Source of the DNA: Neobacillus niacini
Lineage (GTDB): Bacteria > Bacillota > Bacilli > Bacillales > Cytobacillaceae
Length of the DNA stretch: 64,000 nucleotides
Direction of reading: 5' to 3'
Assembly (NCBI RefSeq): GCF_000759675.1
Contig: NZ_BAWM01000037.1
Coordinates: 79,740-143,739 of the forward strand
The position numbers were made by a program, and so were the translations under genes. How positions within the stretch are numbered: position 1 is the stretch's first letter; each line of letters begins with the position of its first letter. Positions 52,678 to 60,369 of the stretch are shown here, piece after piece. The notes beneath the pieces were generated by a model. It did no database searches. It saw nothing but the letters and a program-made list of their open reading frames with translations, and was not told the DNA's origin.

Positions 52678-53589
52678 ATGTTCTTAAAATCTAGAAATGA
52701 ATCAGATTTATTAAAATTATTGGGATTCTTAAACACAAGAATGATTTTATCTGAAGATGAAAGGAAGCAGTATTTATACTTAAAGAAAGGATATGAAGGG
52801 GAAGTCGCATTTGACCTGTTGACGGCAGCAAACCTCAATAGAGAAATGTTTATTTTAAACGATATAATGCTCGAAATAAATCATTCAAAATTTCAAATTG
52901 ATTCCTCCCTGATCATTCAAGATACGATTATTCCTTGTGAAGTAAAAAATTATGAGGGCAATTATTTTTACAAAGATGGTGAATTCCAATTATGTAGTGC
53001 CAAAAGGCCAATTACGAATCCATTACACCAATTAAAGAGAACCGAAACTTTGCTCCAACAATATCTCAAAAAAAATGGGTTCCCTTTTCGAATTCTTCCC
53101 TATCTAGTTTTTATCAATCCTAAATTCTTCTTATATCAAGCTCCCCAAAATGATTCGATTATTTTCCCCCCACAGCTCAGCAGCTTTATGGAAAAACTAA
53201 ATTCAAAACCATTTAACCTAAATGGGATGCAGCAGAAACTTGCTGACAAATTAATAGCGGATCACAAAATTGAATCTCCCTATCCTAAATTACCTCCCTA
53301 CGAATATCATTCACTGCAAAAAGGAATGACTTGTGCTATATGCGATTCATTTTTTATTACTTGTGACGAAAGGAAACTTACGTGTAAAAATTGCGGTTTT
53401 GAGGAGGAGGTTGAATCAGCTGTTATACGTAGTGCAGAAGAGTTAAAGCTGCTTTTTCCAACTCTAAGAGTTACTACTAATATTATTTTTGATTGGTGTA
53501 AGGTGATAGGTTCTAGAAAAACGATTCGGAGAATCCTGCAGAAATATTATAAAGTTATTGGATGTAAGCAATGGACTTATTATAAGTGA
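52678..53589 (+). CDS. NERD-domain protein with C-terminal zinc ribbon
   Basis: A 303-residue protein. A nuclease-related (NERD) domain lies at about residues 35-150: GYEGEVAFDLLTAANL, then IDSSLIIQDTIIPCEVKNYEGN with the E-x-K pair (quoted here in part), and HQLKRTETLLQQYL. A zinc ribbon at about 220-245 has CAICDSFF and CKNCGFEEE. NERD proteins are presumed nucleases of unknown substrate. The start ATG has AAGGA 8 nt upstream. The stop codon TGA lies inside the first unit of array B, so the last residues may be shaped by the repeat. Confidence 0.78.
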   Translation: MFLKSRNESDLLKLLGFLNTRMILSEDERKQYLYLKKGYEGEVAFDLLTAANLNREMFILNDIMLEINHSKFQIDSSLIIQDTIIPCEVKNYEGNYFYKDGEFQLCSAKRPITNPLHQLKRTETLLQQYLKKNGFPFRILPYLVFINPKFFLYQAPQNDSIIFPPQLSSFMEKLNSKPFNLNGMQQKLADKLIADHKIESPYPKLPPYEYHSLQKGMTCAICDSFFITCDERKLTCKNCGFEEEVESAVIRSAEELKLLFPTLRVTTNIIFDWCKVIGSRKTIRRILQKYYKVIGCKQWTYYK

Positions 53590-54420
53590 CCGCTCTTTCT
53601 TCTTTTAGCAGTTCTCGGGCTCTCATCCACTTTATGAGTGACCGCTCTTTCTTCTTTTTGCAGTTCACGGGCTCTCATCTACTTAATGAGTGACCACTAT
53701 TTCTTCTTTTTGCTATTCACGGGCTCTCATCCACTTTATGAGTGACCGCTCTTTCTTCTTTTTGCAGTTCACGGGCTCTCTTCCACTTTATGAGTGACCG
53801 CTCTTTCTTCTTTTTGCTATTCGCGGGCTCTCATCCACTTTATAAGTGACCGCTCTTTCTTCTTTTTGCTATTCGCGGGCTCTCATCTACCTTTTGAGTG
53901 ACCGCTCTTTCTTCTTTTTGAAATTCGCGGGCTCTCATCTACTTAATGAGTGACCGCTCTTTCTTCTTTTTGCTATTCACGGGCTCTCATCCACTTTATG
54001 AGTGACCGCTCTTTCTTCTTTTTGCTATTCGCGGGCTCTCATCCACTTTATAAGTGACCGCTCTTTCTTCTTTTTGCTATTCACGGGCTCTCATCTACTT
54101 AATGAGTGACCGCTCTTTCTTCTTTTTGCTATTCGCGGGCTCTCATCTACCTTATGAGTGACCGCTCTTTCTTCTTTTTGCAGTTCGCGGGCTCTCATCT
54201 ACTTAATGAGTGACCGCTCTTTCTTCTTTTTGCTATTCGCGGGCTCTCATCCACTTTATGAGTGACCGCTCTTTCTACTTTTTGCAGTTCACGGGCTCTC
54301 ATCTGCCTTATGAGTGACCGCTCTTTCTTCTTTTTGCTATTCCCGGGCTCTCATCTACCTTATGAGTGACCGCTCTTTCTTCTTTTTGAAATTCGCGGGC
54401 TCTCATCTTCCAATGAGTGG
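53583..54420. repeat. Tandem array B: sixteen copies of a 52-bp unit
   Basis: The marker GGGCTCTC recurs from 53617 to 54397 in exact 52-bp steps, 16 times, without indels. The unit is homologous to array A: GGGCTCTCAT, a variable 7-nt loop, TATGAGTGACCGCTC, TTTCTTCTTTTTG and a variable 8-nt tail (CTATTCGC, CAGTTCAC, CTATTCAC, AAATTCGC). The inner palindrome is GAGTGACCGCTC against GAGTGACCACTC in array A. Units are more alike within an array than between arrays. It fills the whole gap between the convergent NERD gene and HTH gene; no reading frame is kept. Confidence 0.95.
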
Positions 54421-54423
54421 ATA

Positions 54424-54464
54424 AAAAAAGAAAAAGCATTCGATATTAGAATCGATTGCTTTTC
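54424..54464 (-). terminator. Intrinsic terminator of the HTH regulator
   Basis: Stem AAAAGCA-TCGAT / ATCGA-TGCTTTT (54432-54463) is followed on the minus strand by TCTTTTTTT. Array B begins immediately beyond. Confidence 0.8.
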
Positions 54465-54465
54465 C

Positions 54466-54921
54466 TTAGTCATTCATAGTTAATTCTTTAAAGCGTACTT
54501 TGGAATGTTTCTCATCAAAACTGCTAAAAATGCGATAATGTTTTTCATCTAATATCCGAAAATGCTTACTAAGAATATTTTGTTGAAGAACAAAACCATT
54601 TTTTCTCGATACTACCCGCCACCAAATTCGTCCTCCGAACGTTTTCATTCTCCGATAGTCAATTCCTTCGCGTGCAACGGTCTCTAAGACTTCCAGCGGT
54701 TCATTTCCAAATAGAAATTGGACCGTTTCTGTTTCTCTAAATAAAGCACAGATCGAAACAACGGTAGACCAACCAGCAAGAACCCTTCCTTTTTCGACCT
54801 GTACAAGGGTTTTCTTTGATACCCCAATGATTTCTGCCATTTTATCCTGGGTATAGCCTGCTTCTGTACGGATTAATCGTAATTTATTTGAAACTAGCCT
54901 AATAATTTCTTCTCTATTCAT
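54466..54921 (-). CDS. XRE-family helix-turn-helix regulator
   Basis: A 151-residue protein with an N-terminal HTH (about residues 8-60: KLRLIRTEAGYTQDKMAEII, then GVSKKTLVQVEKGR). A C-terminal part of about 85 residues (RMKTFGGRIWWRVVSRKNGF and a tail rich in His/Lys) has no known domain. Start 54921 has GAAGG 7 nt upstream; the codon at 54939 does not. A GTGTAATTTTACAC palindrome 28 bp upstream may be its own operator. Target genes unknown. Confidence 0.75.
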   Translation of the reverse strand: MNREEIIRLVSNKLRLIRTEAGYTQDKMAEIIGVSKKTLVQVEKGRVLAGWSTVVSICALFRETETVQFLFGNEPLEVLETVAREGIDYRRMKTFGGRIWWRVVSRKNGFVLQQNILSKHFRILDEKHYRIFSSFDEKHSKVRFKELTMND

Positions 54922-54949
54922 AAATAGACCTTCTTTCACTTCCTATCTA

Positions 54950-54963
54950 GTGTAATTTTACAC
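54950..54963. promoter_or_regulatory. Palindrome upstream of the HTH regulator, possible operator
   Basis: GTGTAA-TT-TTACAC is a perfect 6-2-6 inverted repeat located 29-42 bp before the HTH gene start, a usual position for an autoregulatory operator. No binding data. Confidence 0.5.
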
Positions 54964-54984
54964 AAGTTGCCTTATATTTAAAAG

Positions 54985-55019
54985 AAAAAACTGCTATCGT
55001 TTAAATGATAGCAGTTTTT
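54985..55019 (-). terminator. Intrinsic terminator after the feo genes
   Basis: Stem AAAAACTGCTATC / GATAGCAGTTTTT with an 8-nt loop, in the gap between the FeoB-associated gene and the HTH gene. It can close the feo operon. Confidence 0.9.
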
Positions 55020-55025
55020 ATGGTT

Positions 55026-55181
55026 TTATTTCGTCGGAATCCCACATTGACTTTGACTTAAGCAGGATTTTTCAAGATCACAAGCAGCACATTTCCCTTT
55101 TTTTGATTTACGGATAAATTTCACTAATGCCCAAGTAGCGTAACCAAAAATCGCAGTGCCAATGATGATGTTTGCTATCAT
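55026..55181 (-). CDS. FeoB-associated Cys-rich membrane protein
   Basis: A 51-residue protein with an N-terminal helix (MIANIIIGTAIFGYATWALV), a basic patch (KFIRKSKKGK) and a Cys-rich tail CAACDLEKSC - QCG. This is the pattern of the short FeoB-associated Cys-rich proteins. GGAAGGTG lies 6 nt before the ATG. It is 19 bp downstream of feoB on the same strand, so the operon is feoA-feoB-this gene. Its role in Fe2+ uptake is not established. Confidence 0.85.
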   Translation of the reverse strand: MIANIIIGTAIFGYATWALVKFIRKSKKGKCAACDLEKSCLSQSQCGIPTK

Positions 55182-55200
55182 ATGGTACACCTTCCCTAAT

Positions 55201-57207
55201 TTAGACTAGTCCAAACAGTTTACCGCCCTGATAAATAACCAAACATAAAACATAGGCAATAAATAATGCATAAAGAATTGAAAAAGCAGTCCATTTCTTT
55301 GAGCCTGTCTCTTTGTAAATGGTTGCCGCAGTTGCTAAACATGGAATATATAATAGAATAAAAACCATAAAGCTATAGGCAGCAAGTGGTGTGTAAAAAT
55401 CACTTAATAAACCTTGCAAACTCGCATTTTCTGGAACAAAATAAATAATATTCATCGTTGAGATAATGGCTTCTTTTGCTAGGAAACCCGTTATTAAGGA
55501 TGCAGCCGCCTGCCAAGTGCCAAATCCGATGGGCTCTAATAACGGTGCAAACAAATTACCTATAGCAGCTAAAAAGCTATCATCCATATCGACTTTTAAT
55601 CCATTCGGACCAGCATACGATAACAGCCAAATGAAAACAGAGCCTGCAAAGATAAACGTTCCTGCTTTTCTAACAAAACCCTTGCCCTTATCCCAAGTAC
55701 TTCTCCAAAGTGATTGTACCTGTGGGAGACGATATGGAGGCAATTCTATAACGAATAACGATGTTTCTGATTTTAATAAGGTTTTAGTAAATATTTTAGC
55801 TAATAGTAAAGCAACAACGATACCAAGAACATAAAGACTTAATACCACTAGTGCTTTATGACCCACAAAAAATGCGCCAACAAACAATGCGTATACAGGC
55901 AGGCGTGCAGAGCATGACATTAGTGGTGTTAATAATATGGTCATTAGTCTTTCACGAGGAGTTTCAATCGTTCTAGCAGCCATGATACCGGGTACATTAC
56001 AGCCAAATCCAATCATCATCGGAATAAACGCCTTACCATTTAGCCCAACAGACTCCATAATCCTGTCCATAACAAGAGCTACCCTAGCCATGTAACCTGA
56101 ATCCTCTAATAAGGATATAAAAAAGAAAAGAATAAATATCTGTGGAACGAACACGAGTACTCCACCAACACCGGCAATTAATCCTTCAATAATCAGTGCA
56201 TGTATAAAGTCTGAAGCGTTAATAGTAACAAGGAATTTTTCAAATCCTGTGGTTACTGGACCTGTTAATATTCCATCCAAAACGTCAGATAATGGAGTCC
56301 CTAGCCAATCAAAGGTCAACATAAACATCAAATACATACATATTAAGAAGATCGGCATTCCTAAATAGCGATTAGTTACAATGGAGTCAATTTTTTCTGT
56401 CAGAGGTACAACAGTACGAACTTTTCGAACAGAAGCCACTAGAATTTTTTCGATAACTTCTTTTCTTTTCAAATAAATGTAGTTTGCCAGCGATTTTTTA
56501 TTTTTATTTTCTTGGTTTAATACAGACTCCAAATGAGAAATGAATAATTCTAGTTTAGTAGGTTCTATTAGTTTGGAAAGATAATTTTTTACGTATTCAT
56601 TCCCCTCAAAAAGTTGAAGGGCAAGCCATCTAGGTGAATGGTCTGTTTTTCCTATTAGATCAATACTTAATTCAGAGATAGCATCTTCTATCTCTTTTCC
56701 ATAAAAAACATGTTTTTTTACCTTTGAATGATTCGAACTTGTTGAAATGACCTCTATTAATCGATCGCAACCTTTACCATTCCTTGCAACAACAGGTACG
56801 ACAGGTACTCCTAAAATCTGTGATAGCTTTTCCGTATCAATATGAATGCCTCGATTGGCAGCGACATCAACCATATTCAAACCAATTAATGCCGGCTTTT
56901 CATATTCAAGCAATTGTATTGTTAAATGCAAATTACGCTCTAATTGAGAAGCATCTAAAATATTTAACAACCTGTCTACTGGTTCCTCTAAGAAAAAAGA
57001 AGTAACAACCCCTTCATCCTTTGATAATGGATTGAGAGAATAAACCCCTGGCAAATCAATTAATCTTCCTATATTATTCTTGAAAACTCCGACCTTCTTT
57101 TCAACTGTAACACCGCTCCAGTTCCCAACATATTCATAGGATCCTGTAAGATTATTAAACAATGAAGTTTTTCCGGTATTCGGGTTTCCAATAAGTGCGA
57201 TTTCCAT
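55201..57207 (-). CDS. feoB: Ferrous iron transport protein FeoB
   Basis: A 668-residue Fe2+ transporter of the inner membrane. The N-terminal G domain has GNPNTGKTSLFN (residues 8-19), switch DLPGVYSL and base motif LNMVDVA. A helical domain follows, then about eight to ten membrane helices with the two Gate segments (near FIPMMIGFGCNVPGIMAART). Start 57207 has GGAGAGAG 4 nt upstream and overlaps the feoA stop (TAATG). A Fur box before feoA predicts induction in iron limitation. Confidence 0.94.
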   Translation of the reverse strand: MEIALIGNPNTGKTSLFNNLTGSYEYVGNWSGVTVEKKVGVFKNNIGRLIDLPGVYSLNPLSKDEGVVTSFFLEEPVDRLLNILDASQLERNLHLTIQLLEYEKPALIGLNMVDVAANRGIHIDTEKLSQILGVPVVPVVARNGKGCDRLIEVISTSSNHSKVKKHVFYGKEIEDAISELSIDLIGKTDHSPRWLALQLFEGNEYVKNYLSKLIEPTKLELFISHLESVLNQENKNKKSLANYIYLKRKEVIEKILVASVRKVRTVVPLTEKIDSIVTNRYLGMPIFLICMYLMFMLTFDWLGTPLSDVLDGILTGPVTTGFEKFLVTINASDFIHALIIEGLIAGVGGVLVFVPQIFILFFFISLLEDSGYMARVALVMDRIMESVGLNGKAFIPMMIGFGCNVPGIMAARTIETPRERLMTILLTPLMSCSARLPVYALFVGAFFVGHKALVVLSLYVLGIVVALLLAKIFTKTLLKSETSLFVIELPPYRLPQVQSLWRSTWDKGKGFVRKAGTFIFAGSVFIWLLSYAGPNGLKVDMDDSFLAAIGNLFAPLLEPIGFGTWQAAASLITGFLAKEAIISTMNIIYFVPENASLQGLLSDFYTPLAAYSFMVFILLYIPCLATAATIYKETGSKKWTAFSILYALFIAYVLCLVIYQGGKLFGLV

Positions 57208-57431
57208 TAAACTCTCTCCACTTCTATTAAGCGCGCTTCTTTGAGACGGAGACCGACACACTGTCCACACGATTCAATCATGACTGGCCCCCCAAAAGGC
57301 ATTACGCATTTGATACAAACCTCAGAACCTTCCGTTATTCCTAGGTCCAACAACCTTCTTTGCACCATTCGGCCAACTTTCGATATATTAATGATTTTTC
57401 CTTTTTCTCCTACTTTAAACGAACCGAACAT
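57207..57431 (-). CDS. feoA: Ferrous iron transport protein FeoA
   Basis: A 74-residue SH3-like FeoA protein, partner of FeoB. Conserved parts: GEKGKIINISKVGRMVQRRL, LDLGITEGSEVCIKCVMPFG and a GLRLKEA stretch. Start 57431 has AAGGGTG 6 nt upstream; the GTG at 57440 overlaps that site. The gene overlaps feoB by one base and lies 25 bp downstream of a Fur box. Confidence 0.92.
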   Translation of the reverse strand: MFGSFKVGEKGKIINISKVGRMVQRRLLDLGITEGSEVCIKCVMPFGGPVMIESCGQCVGLRLKEARLIEVERV

Positions 57432-57456
57432 CGCTATCACCCTTACATAGGTTAAT

Positions 57457-57471
57457 TGAGAATGATTATCT
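57457..57471. promoter_or_regulatory. Fur box upstream of feoA
   Basis: TGAGAAT-G-ATTATCT fits the 7-1-7 inverted repeat of Bacillus Fur (TGATAAT-N-ATTATCA) with two mismatches. It lies 26-40 bp before the feoA start, so Fur-Fe2+ should repress the operon. Confidence 0.82.
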
Positions 57472-57527
57472 TTATTTATATCGTTATTTTATCATTAAAA
57501 GATGGCTTATTCTGTGACAAAAGTTCG

Positions 57528-57568
57528 AAAAAAAAAAGATAGATAAGTCATAGACTTTTCTATCTTTT
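57528..57568 (-). terminator. Intrinsic terminator of thiT
   Basis: Stem AAAGATAGAAAAGTC / GACTTATCTATCTTT with a 3-nt loop is followed on the minus strand by T8. It lies just after the thiT stop. Confidence 0.9.
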
Positions 57569-57572
57569 CTTC

Positions 57573-58148
57573 TTATATCATTTTTTTGGGTGCTGCACTA
57601 ATGACAAGGATCACAATGACCGCGCACACGATGAAGCTTGGGAGCATATATGTTCCATTGTAAAGAAGGGAATAAACAGCTACTGGCTGACCTTCAGGCG
57701 CATATTCGCCAAAGAACACAATTCCTGATAGGACATGAGAAAGATATCTTAATGCACTACCTAAAAATGTACCCAATAGAACAAATGTGACCCATTTTCT
57801 TCTATTATTATTTACAAGGGAATCTTTCACCTGAGAAGCAAATATACCTGCTAAACCAACCACTGAAAAGGCAATACCATAATCAATAATACCTTGTAGA
57901 AGTGTATATATTTGTGAAAAACCAAGGATGAACTGTAGTAATCCAAGTAAAAATCCAGACAAGATTCCTCCTTTTACTCCCCAACGAAATGACATTAGGA
58001 AAATGGGAATCATCGCGATAGAAATGGATCCTCCTTGAGGCCATATTTTTAATGACAATAATCCTGAAACCAAATCCAATAAATAAGCTAGTGCTGAAAA
58101 TACTGCTACTTCTACTAAAAATAATGTGTTATTATGCTTTTTCTCCAT
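57573..58148 (-). CDS. thiT: Thiamine ECF transporter S component ThiT
   Basis: A 191-residue integral membrane protein of the ThiT (YuaJ) family, the thiamine-binding S component of a group II ECF transporter. It has six helices, and the conserved region SLKIWPQGGSISIAMIPIFL (about residues 31-50) contributes to the thiamine site. AAGGGGG lies 7 nt before the ATG. A TPP riboswitch with terminator precedes the gene, so it should be switched off when thiamine diphosphate is plentiful. The shared ECF ATPases are elsewhere. Confidence 0.95.
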   Translation of the reverse strand: MEKKHNNTLFLVEVAVFSALAYLLDLVSGLLSLKIWPQGGSISIAMIPIFLMSFRWGVKGGILSGFLLGLLQFILGFSQIYTLLQGIIDYGIAFSVVGLAGIFASQVKDSLVNNNRRKWVTFVLLGTFLGSALRYLSHVLSGIVFFGEYAPEGQPVAVYSLLYNGTYMLPSFIVCAVIVILVISAAPKKMI

Positions 58149-58230
58149 ACATGTTCCCCCTTATTTGTTTGTATTCTGGAGAACGTCCGATAGGTTTACT
58201 ACTAAAATCTAATATGGCGCCAGTATAAAC

Positions 58231-58268
58231 AAAAAAACAATGCAGGACGTTTAAGGATAGTCTGCATT
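58231..58268 (-). terminator. Riboswitch-controlled terminator upstream of thiT
   Basis: Stem AATGCAG / CTGCATT (58239-58268) is followed on the minus strand by GTTTTTTTG. It lies between the TPP aptamer and thiT and is the likely expression platform. Confidence 0.88.
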
Positions 58269-58284
58269 GCTTGCATTAAGATTC

Positions 58285-58380
58285 GGCAAACCACATCCCT
58301 ACGCTAGTGTTAACTAACAGGTTCATAGGGTCAGAACTCGAACGTTCACTCTCAGCCACTAAAAGCAGCTCCCCCTGTGG
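58285..58380 (-). ncRNA. TPP riboswitch
   Basis: On the minus strand the conserved thi-box is present: GGGGGAGCTGC, then GGCTGAGAGTGAACG, TTCTGACCCTATGAACCTG, and TAACACTAGCGTAGGGA. These are the pyrimidine- and pyrophosphate-sensor parts of the aptamer. It precedes a terminator and thiT. The remaining sequence up to the kinase gene at 58585 holds nothing I can name. Confidence 0.95.
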
Positions 58381-58584
58381 AAATATTTAATTATTTTCTA
58401 AACGAATATACTATTTTTATAGGACTTTTACAAGGATAAACTTCCATTCATGGTATAATTAAATTATCTATACTTATACAAATATTAAATTAATAAAATT
58501 TACCTATCTTTATTTAAAGGGATTTTCAGCTATTATCACGAATTAACTTTAATCAGTTCGGCAATTTCTTAGGAGGAAACTGTG

Positions 58585-59718
58585 ATGTTATCTGAGGTAC
58601 AAATGGATTTAATAACTTTTTTGGATAAGAATAAAGAGAAATTGATTCGTGAGTGGGAGAATTCAATTGTTATATCTAACGGAGATCCCTATAAAGAAAA
58701 AATAAGTCAAAATGGAATAGCCATTTTTAATATAGTGTTAACTATGCATACGATGAGTGAAAAGGAACTCTTAGAGTCTATCCAAAAGCAAGCGATAGAA
58801 ATTTCTGAAGAAAGAGCTTTGGCTAATATTAATATTGGGGACTTTGTATATAATGTTAATCTTGGAAGAACTGTTTTATACAGTTATTTTAGTAAGGCAG
58901 GTCTAGAATGGGATGACCTTCAAGAATCAATTAATAAGATAAATTTCTGCTTTGATAAATTTCTTTATTTCGCAGTTACTCATTACACAGAATCTAAAAA
59001 CAAAATTATCGAAGAAAAAACAATGTTTATTGATTCAACTCACCAAGACCGTTTAACCCTTTTAGGGCAAATGACATCAAGCTTTATCCATGAATTTAGA
59101 AACCCACTTACCTCTATTCAAGGTTTTATTCAGCTTCTTAAGGCTGACTACCCTGATATGAAATATTTGGATATCATATCAAGTGAGTTAGATCAGCTTA
59201 ATTTCCGTATTTCACAATTTCTACTTTTGTCCAAAAAGGAATTAATTGGAAAAGAAAAGGAGCATTTTAATCAAAATAAATTAATTGATGAAGTGTTAAA
59301 TTTCTTATATCCAAGTATTTTAGACGGTAAGGTGAAAATAAAGAAAGATATAGTCGATGAGATTACCCTTTTTGGATATGCAGATGAAATGAGACAAGTC
59401 TTTATTAATATTATTTTTAATGCGATTGATGTATTAAACCATCACAGAATCCCAAACCCAACCATTGAAATTAAAAGCTATATAGAGAACAATACTCATG
59501 TAATTTTATCAATTTCCAATAATGGACCAATGATTCCTGCAGAATGGAGAAAAACAATTTTCGAGCCATTTTTCACAACAAAAAAACTTGGTACAGGTCT
59601 CGGACTATTCGTATGTAATGAAATCATTGAAAAACACAAAGGTGAATTAACCTGTCTCTCAAATCCAGAAATCACAGTATTTACAATTAAATTACCTATT
59701 GCTGCGTCTCCAATGTAG
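58585..59718 (+). CDS. Cytosolic sensor histidine kinase
   Basis: A 377-residue kinase without membrane segments. The N-terminal 150 residues look like an RsbRD-type histidine-kinase N-terminal domain (helical). Then come the HisKA box SFIHEFRNPLTSIQGF with the phospho-His (about residue 170), N box QVFINIIFNAIDVL, and G boxes NNGPMIPAEW and TKKLGTGLGLFV. This architecture occurs in Bacillus kinases that feed the Spo0F/Spo0A phosphorelay; no response regulator is adjacent, which fits that idea but does not prove it. Start 58585 is 8 nt after AGGAGG. Confidence 0.85.
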   Translation: MLSEVQMDLITFLDKNKEKLIREWENSIVISNGDPYKEKISQNGIAIFNIVLTMHTMSEKELLESIQKQAIEISEERALANINIGDFVYNVNLGRTVLYSYFSKAGLEWDDLQESINKINFCFDKFLYFAVTHYTESKNKIIEEKTMFIDSTHQDRLTLLGQMTSSFIHEFRNPLTSIQGFIQLLKADYPDMKYLDIISSELDQLNFRISQFLLLSKKELIGKEKEHFNQNKLIDEVLNFLYPSILDGKVKIKKDIVDEITLFGYADEMRQVFINIIFNAIDVLNHHRIPNPTIEIKSYIENNTHVILSISNNGPMIPAEWRKTIFEPFFTTKKLGTGLGLFVCNEIIEKHKGELTCLSNPEITVFTIKLPIAASPM

Positions 59719-59733
59719 GAGACGTTTATTTTC
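59705..59733 (+). terminator. Intrinsic terminator of the kinase gene
   Basis: Stem CGTCTCC / GGAGACG with loop AATGTA is followed by TTTATTTTC. It overlaps the stop codon of the kinase gene. Confidence 0.8.
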
Positions 59734-59889
59734 TACCTTATTTTCTAAAAATTTATAATTTTTCGATTCATACAGACAGGTCTTTTTTCATAAAATGTTG
59801 ATACCAACTAATATTCCAACTAGAACGTTTGACTGTACAGTTGTAATTTACTATAATTATTTTTAAATTTAGATAATCGAGGTGATATG

Positions 59890-60308
59890 ATGGGGCTGTC
59901 TATCGTATCGGTGAATTAGCAGAAATCGCAATGGTCTCTAAACGGACAATTGATTATTATACATCAATTGGTTTATTAAACGCAGAACGTTCTAAATCTA
60001 ATTACCGAATTTATTCTGATGAATCCTTAAAGGATTTAAAGTTTATTGAAGATTGTAAGAATTTACACTATCCTCTTGACGAGATTAAAAGAAAACTAGA
60101 TATGAAGAAAGACAAAACAATTCGTGATTCAGAAGTGGAAAAACATGTGAATGCTGTTATACAACAAATGCAGCAGCTACAGAATGATTTATTTGACCTA
60201 ATTCCAATTGTTGAAAAATTGGATGACCTGCAAAAAGAAAAATTCACAACAAATCTAATGATGCAAAAATCAGTCTTGATGAAATCCCTTTTGAATGGAA
60301 CGAGTTAA
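59890..60308 (+). pseudogene. MerR-family regulator with an apparent N-terminal frameshift
   Basis: The frame from 59901 encodes a MerR-type N-terminus YRIGELAEIAMVSKRTIDYY, then TSIGLLNAERSKSNYRIY, and a coiled-coil tail, 125 residues from the ATG at 59931. No start codon exists in that frame upstream: TAT, GAT, GGG, GCT, GTC follow a stop at 59883. The good site GAGGTG and ATGATG (59887-59892) lead in the wrong frame to a stop after nine codons. One extra G in the GGGG at 59892-59895 would join them. So the gene is either broken, mis-sequenced, or slips at the G-run. A start at 59931 would lose the first helix. Neighbour and size suggest a YhdQ-like regulator. Confidence 0.7.
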
Positions 60309-60323
60309 TTTTTTTAAATTACT

Positions 60324-60361
60324 AGGAGGTGACTCCTTAACTCGTATTTAACGAGCTAAGG
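60324..60361 (+). promoter_or_regulatory. Alternative hairpins covering the ribosome-binding site of the Mg2+ exporter gene
   Basis: CCTTAACTCG / CGAGCTAAGG (60335-60361, one mismatch) places AAGG of the ribosome-binding site in the stem. It competes with an upstream hairpin GGAG / CTCC (60325-60336). This could make translation of the gene at 60370 conditional; no known riboswitch was recognised. Confidence 0.4.
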
Positions 60362-60369
60362 GAACTTAT

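Noticed and set aside
53583..54420. CRISPR array reading of the 52-bp repeats
   Set aside because: There are no variable spacers: the whole 52-bp unit is repeated, and no cas genes are nearby. It is a tandem repeat.
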